A stretch of DNA of 37,197 nucleotides from Chlamydiota bacterium (GTDB lineage Bacteria > Chlamydiota > Chlamydiia > Chlamydiales > Parachlamydiaceae): positions 2,789-39,985 of the forward strand of contig JABDCX010000018.1 in NCBI GenBank assembly GCA_013287915.1, given 5' to 3'. A program made the translations under genes and the position numbers. Positions within the stretch are counted from its first letter, which is position 1. Every line of letters starts with the position of its first letter. This document shows positions 34,922 through 37,197 of this stretch, piece after piece. Below the pieces are notes generated by a model, which ran no database searches, was not told the DNA's origin, and saw only the letters and a program-made list of their open reading frames with translations.

Positions 34922-35479
34922 ATGGCTGAGGATAAACCTGAAGAGAACGGCGAAGAGTCAAATCCGGATCGTCCTTTAGAGTGTGGCGAGTGCAAAAAAC
35001 CAATTGGCATCGTCTACACAGAGATTGTGGGAGGGAGTGTGACCCGCACCAGCATGTGTCCGGATTGCCCCTTTTTGCAAAAGCGCTTGCGCGGGATTCC
35101 AAAAGAGGAAAGCAATGCTAGGCGCGAGGGTGTGGCCCCTGTGGGTTTGACCTGTGGCCATTGCGGTACAACACTCGAGTCGCTGCGCGTCGGGTTGCCT
35201 ATGGGATGCAACTTGTGTTACGAAGTGTTCGACGAAGCCTTGGTCAGCGAGCTGTTTGCATCTGATAAAATCCCACAGCAAATCGTTCCTGGTAAGAAGC
35301 TTAAGTTTCTACATATTGGACGTGCGCCCGGCACCCACCAAGAGATTAGCTCCACTTCCCGTTTGCTCGCGTTGAACGAAGAGCTAAATGAGACGTTGAA
35401 ACGAGAAGATTATGAGCAAGCAGCCCTCTTAAGAGATCAGATCAAAGCCTTGACAGAGAAGCCACAAGAGGAAAAATGA
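34922..35479 (+). CDS. mcsA: McsA-like zinc-finger/UVR-motif protein
   Basis: A 185-residue protein with four CxxC pairs (CGECKKP, CPDCPF, CGHCGTT, CNLCYE), giving two zinc-ribbon modules, and a C-terminal UVR motif (LNEELNETLKREDYEQAALL then RDQIKAL, about residues 155-180). This is the layout of McsA, which in Firmicutes activates the arginine kinase McsB and binds ClpC. The ATG has TAGGAG about five bases upstream. It overlaps mcsB by an ATGA. clpC is about 14 kb upstream in this window and no ctsR is present. Confidence 0.92.
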   Translation: MAEDKPEENGEESNPDRPLECGECKKPIGIVYTEIVGGSVTRTSMCPDCPFLQKRLRGIPKEESNARREGVAPVGLTCGHCGTTLESLRVGLPMGCNLCYEVFDEALVSELFASDKIPQQIVPGKKLKFLHIGRAPGTHQEISSTSRLLALNEELNETLKREDYEQAALLRDQIKALTEKPQEEK

Positions 35480-36552
35480 ACCCATCCAAAGAACCCTCCT
35501 TCTTATCACTTCTCAAAGATAGCCCCGTTTTTAACGACAATCAGAATACCTGTTGGTTGGCAACGACGATTCAGTTTTTGCGCAATATCGAAAAATATAA
35601 GTTCCCAGGGAAGTTAGAGACCGATCGGCGCAAGCAGCTCGTTGCATTAGTGAATAGTTACTTGGCCAACAATCCGGAATTGGCTAAGAGTTTTTATGTC
35701 AAAGGGGAAGAGATCGGTTATTTGGAAAAGGAGTTTTTGGCGGAGCATTTCCTTTCTTTTGAAATGTACGGTCAAGCGCAAGCCGGCGAGGGGTTTGTAA
35801 TCGACCCTGCACTTGGTTTTATTGCCACGTTGAATTTGCAAGACCACATCCACATGGAACTGATCGATTATAAGGGAGATATTGAGCAAGCGTGGTCCCG
35901 TTTAATGAAAATTGAAACTGAATTGGGTAAGTCGATCAACTACTCGTTCTTGCCAAAATTTGGTTATTTGACTGCAGATCCCACAAAATGTGGAACGGGG
36001 ATGTGTGTGAGCGCCTTTTTGCAGGTGCCTGGACTGGTGCATACGGAAATGGTCGATGAAGTTCTCGACAAATATGTGGATGACAGTTTTGTCGTGACAG
36101 GGATTCAAGGGAGCCCCACGGAGATTATCGGCGATATTCTAAAAATTGAAAATAGTTACACCATTGGCGTGACTGAAGAAGCGATCTTGAATGGCATGCG
36201 CAACATCGTTGGCAAGCTGATCTCTGAAGAGAGTGCGGTAAGGCGCACGATCAAGAAAGATGGCGACCCTTCTTATAAAGACAAAGTCGCGCGCGCTTTT
36301 GGCATTCTGATCCACTCGTATCAGATCGAGGCCATCGAAGCCTTAAATGCGATTAGCATTTTGAAATTGGGCCATGAGCTAGAGTGGTTGGAAGGAATAG
36401 AAATGAAAGCGCTCAACCAATTGATGTTCAATTCACGCCGTGCACACTTGTTGTGCGAATACAGGCAAGAAAACATTCCACAAGAGGCCATTTCTCATAA
36501 GAGAGCTGAGCACATCCACAAAGTTCTCAAAGACGTCAAACTGAAGGTGTGA
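35476..36552 (+). CDS. mcsB: McsB-like protein arginine kinase homologue, active site degenerate
   Basis: A 358-residue homologue of McsB (ATP:guanido phosphotransferase fold), recognised from overall layout and from position after mcsA. Comparison with the B. subtilis protein from memory shows loss of hallmark residues: SSRIRLARNF is ATTIQFLRNI (29-38), NEEDHIRIQ is NLQDHIHME (120-128), TNVGTGLRASV is TKCGTGMCVSA (170-180), and RGIYGEGSE is TGIQGSPTE (208-216). These include nucleotide-binding arginines and catalytic glutamates, so arginine phosphorylation is unlikely. The C-terminal phosphoarginine-sensing RDxxRA is also not kept (EAISHKRA). The fold, length and McsA coupling are kept, suggesting a scaffold or adaptor role. 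Confidence 0.88.
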   Translation: MNPSKEPSFLSLLKDSPVFNDNQNTCWLATTIQFLRNIEKYKFPGKLETDRRKQLVALVNSYLANNPELAKSFYVKGEEIGYLEKEFLAEHFLSFEMYGQAQAGEGFVIDPALGFIATLNLQDHIHMELIDYKGDIEQAWSRLMKIETELGKSINYSFLPKFGYLTADPTKCGTGMCVSAFLQVPGLVHTEMVDEVLDKYVDDSFVVTGIQGSPTEIIGDILKIENSYTIGVTEEAILNGMRNIVGKLISEESAVRRTIKKDGDPSYKDKVARAFGILIHSYQIEAIEALNAISILKLGHELEWLEGIEMKALNQLMFNSRRAHLLCEYRQENIPQEAISHKRAEHIHKVLKDVKLKV

Positions 36553-36559
36553 GGCATCG

Positions 36560-37197
36560 ATGAAGGGTGTCGGTGTCAACCTCCTCTCCCAAACTCACTA
36601 CCTCGACCACCTCGGTGTGGTTTGCATCATCATGGGGGTGCCGCTTCTCTTTACCGATTATGAGCAGTTCGAATTAGCAAAGCGCTTTTACCCACAGCTT
36701 AAGGCGCAGTTTATCGATTTTCAAGAGATGACGCTCCCTTATCTCATCACCCATTACGACGTGTTGTACACCTCAGACCTATGGAATCGAGACGATTTTC
36801 ATCAGCGCTGCGTGGCTGCTGGGTTGCCCCCAACTGAGCGGATGCGCTATGTGCATTGTCCCCATGGGTTTTCTGACAAAGGGTTTTATTTGCAAAAGAG
36901 TGCCCTGGAAGATGTCACATTGATCTATGGGCAGAACATGATCGATCTGTTAAAAGCGTGTGGGGTCTTTGATTTTTTGCACCAATTTGTCATCACTGGG
37001 AATTACCGCCTCGCCTATTACCGGAATCATCGCCCTTTTCATGATTCTTTGGTAGAAAAGGAGGTCTTCAGCCGTTTTGCCAAAAGGCAAAAGACCATTT
37101 TGTATGCGCCCACGTGGCTTGATTTGGAACAGACCACGACCTTTTTCGATGCGCACACAGCTGTGATTGGAGCGCTTCCCGATGCTTACAACTTGAT
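36560..37197 (+). CDS. CDP-glycerol glycerophosphotransferase-like protein, 5' part
   Basis: The frame opens with ATG at 36560, seven bases after the mcsB stop, and stays open for 212 codons to the window edge, so the 3' end is missing. Motifs include VHCPHGFSDKG (a His-Gly loop), LIYGQNMIDLL, FVITGNYRLAYY and TILYAPTWLD; the last resembles the ILYAPTWR motif of TagB/TagF-type glycerophosphotransferases, which have a GT-B-like fold. Chlamydiae have no teichoic acid, so the acceptor would be something else, perhaps a surface glycan or lipid. It is probably co-transcribed with mcsA and mcsB. Confidence 0.75.
   Translation, partial: MKGVGVNLLSQTHYLDHLGVVCIIMGVPLLFTDYEQFELAKRFYPQLKAQFIDFQEMTLPYLITHYDVLYTSDLWNRDDFHQRCVAAGLPPTERMRYVHCPHGFSDKGFYLQKSALEDVTLIYGQNMIDLLKACGVFDFLHQFVITGNYRLAYYRNHRPFHDSLVEKEVFSRFAKRQKTILYAPTWLDLEQTTTFFDAHTAVIGALPDAYNL

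Noticed and set aside
35476-36552. Active protein arginine kinase
   Set aside because: Several nucleotide-binding and catalytic residues of the family are replaced, so only homology, not activity, is claimed.

Overview
The window is chromosomal DNA from a member of the Chlamydiae, most likely one of the amoeba-associated or 'environmental' families (Parachlamydia/Waddlia/Simkania/Estrella-like) and not Chlamydiaceae. Two things point there. The block clpC, hemC, sodA, accD, dut, ptsN, ptsN(HTH), radA, rnc collects genes that also cluster in Chlamydia trachomatis, and mcsA-mcsB is present as a pair. Between these lie accessory genes that I do not expect in Chlamydiaceae. I cannot fix the genus from sequence alone. 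I saw no rRNA, tRNA, CRISPR array or complete insertion sequence.

Layout. Positions 1-306 hold the 3' end of a lipoate-ligase-like gene. Positions 256-5607 (minus) form a tightly overlapping four-gene operon: a large secreted protein with beta-sandwich repeats and a formylglycine-generating-enzyme-like domain, then a zinc/manganese-type ABC importer (binding protein, ATPase, permease). After a long palindrome, htpG and a secreted purple-acid-phosphatase-like gene form a minus-strand pair (5835-8926). Positions 9025-12109 (minus) carry a YhcG/DUF1016 nuclease-fold gene containing two internal palindromes and an unrecognised 640-aa protein. Positions 12261-14966 (plus) carry a secreted D-amino-acid-oxidase-like protein that appears circularly permuted, a peroxiredoxin, and a membrane protein with an HExxH motif. 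A small hypothetical gene with a good promoter converges on rpoN (15546-17018).

Positions 17136-18476 hold three 34-bp spaced dyad repeats running into an AAA/DUF4143 ATPase gene. Positions 18557-25634 are one long plus-strand run, clpC, hemCD (fused), sodA, accD, dut, ptsN, ptsN-HTH, with most junctions overlapping or nearly so. It meets the minus-strand giant gene-rnc-radA operon across a 298-bp inverted-repeat element. The giant gene (28070-34702) encodes 2210 residues with a possible nucleotidyltransferase-like N-terminus and a long helical solenoid. Divergent from it run mcsA, mcsB and a truncated CDP-glycerol glycerophosphotransferase-like gene.

How the genes relate. ClpC and McsA are a chaperone-protease and its zinc-finger adaptor; the McsB here has lost the hallmark residues of the arginine kinase. 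HemCD serves tetrapyrrole synthesis, SodA and the peroxiredoxin oxidative defence, AccD fatty-acid synthesis, Dut and RadA and Rnc nucleic-acid housekeeping, and the PtsN pair and RpoN are regulators. The strongest candidates for new biology are the permuted oxidase, the degenerate McsB, the HemC lacking its cofactor domain, the giant solenoid protein, and the cis palindromes tied to two unrelated nuclease-fold accessory genes.
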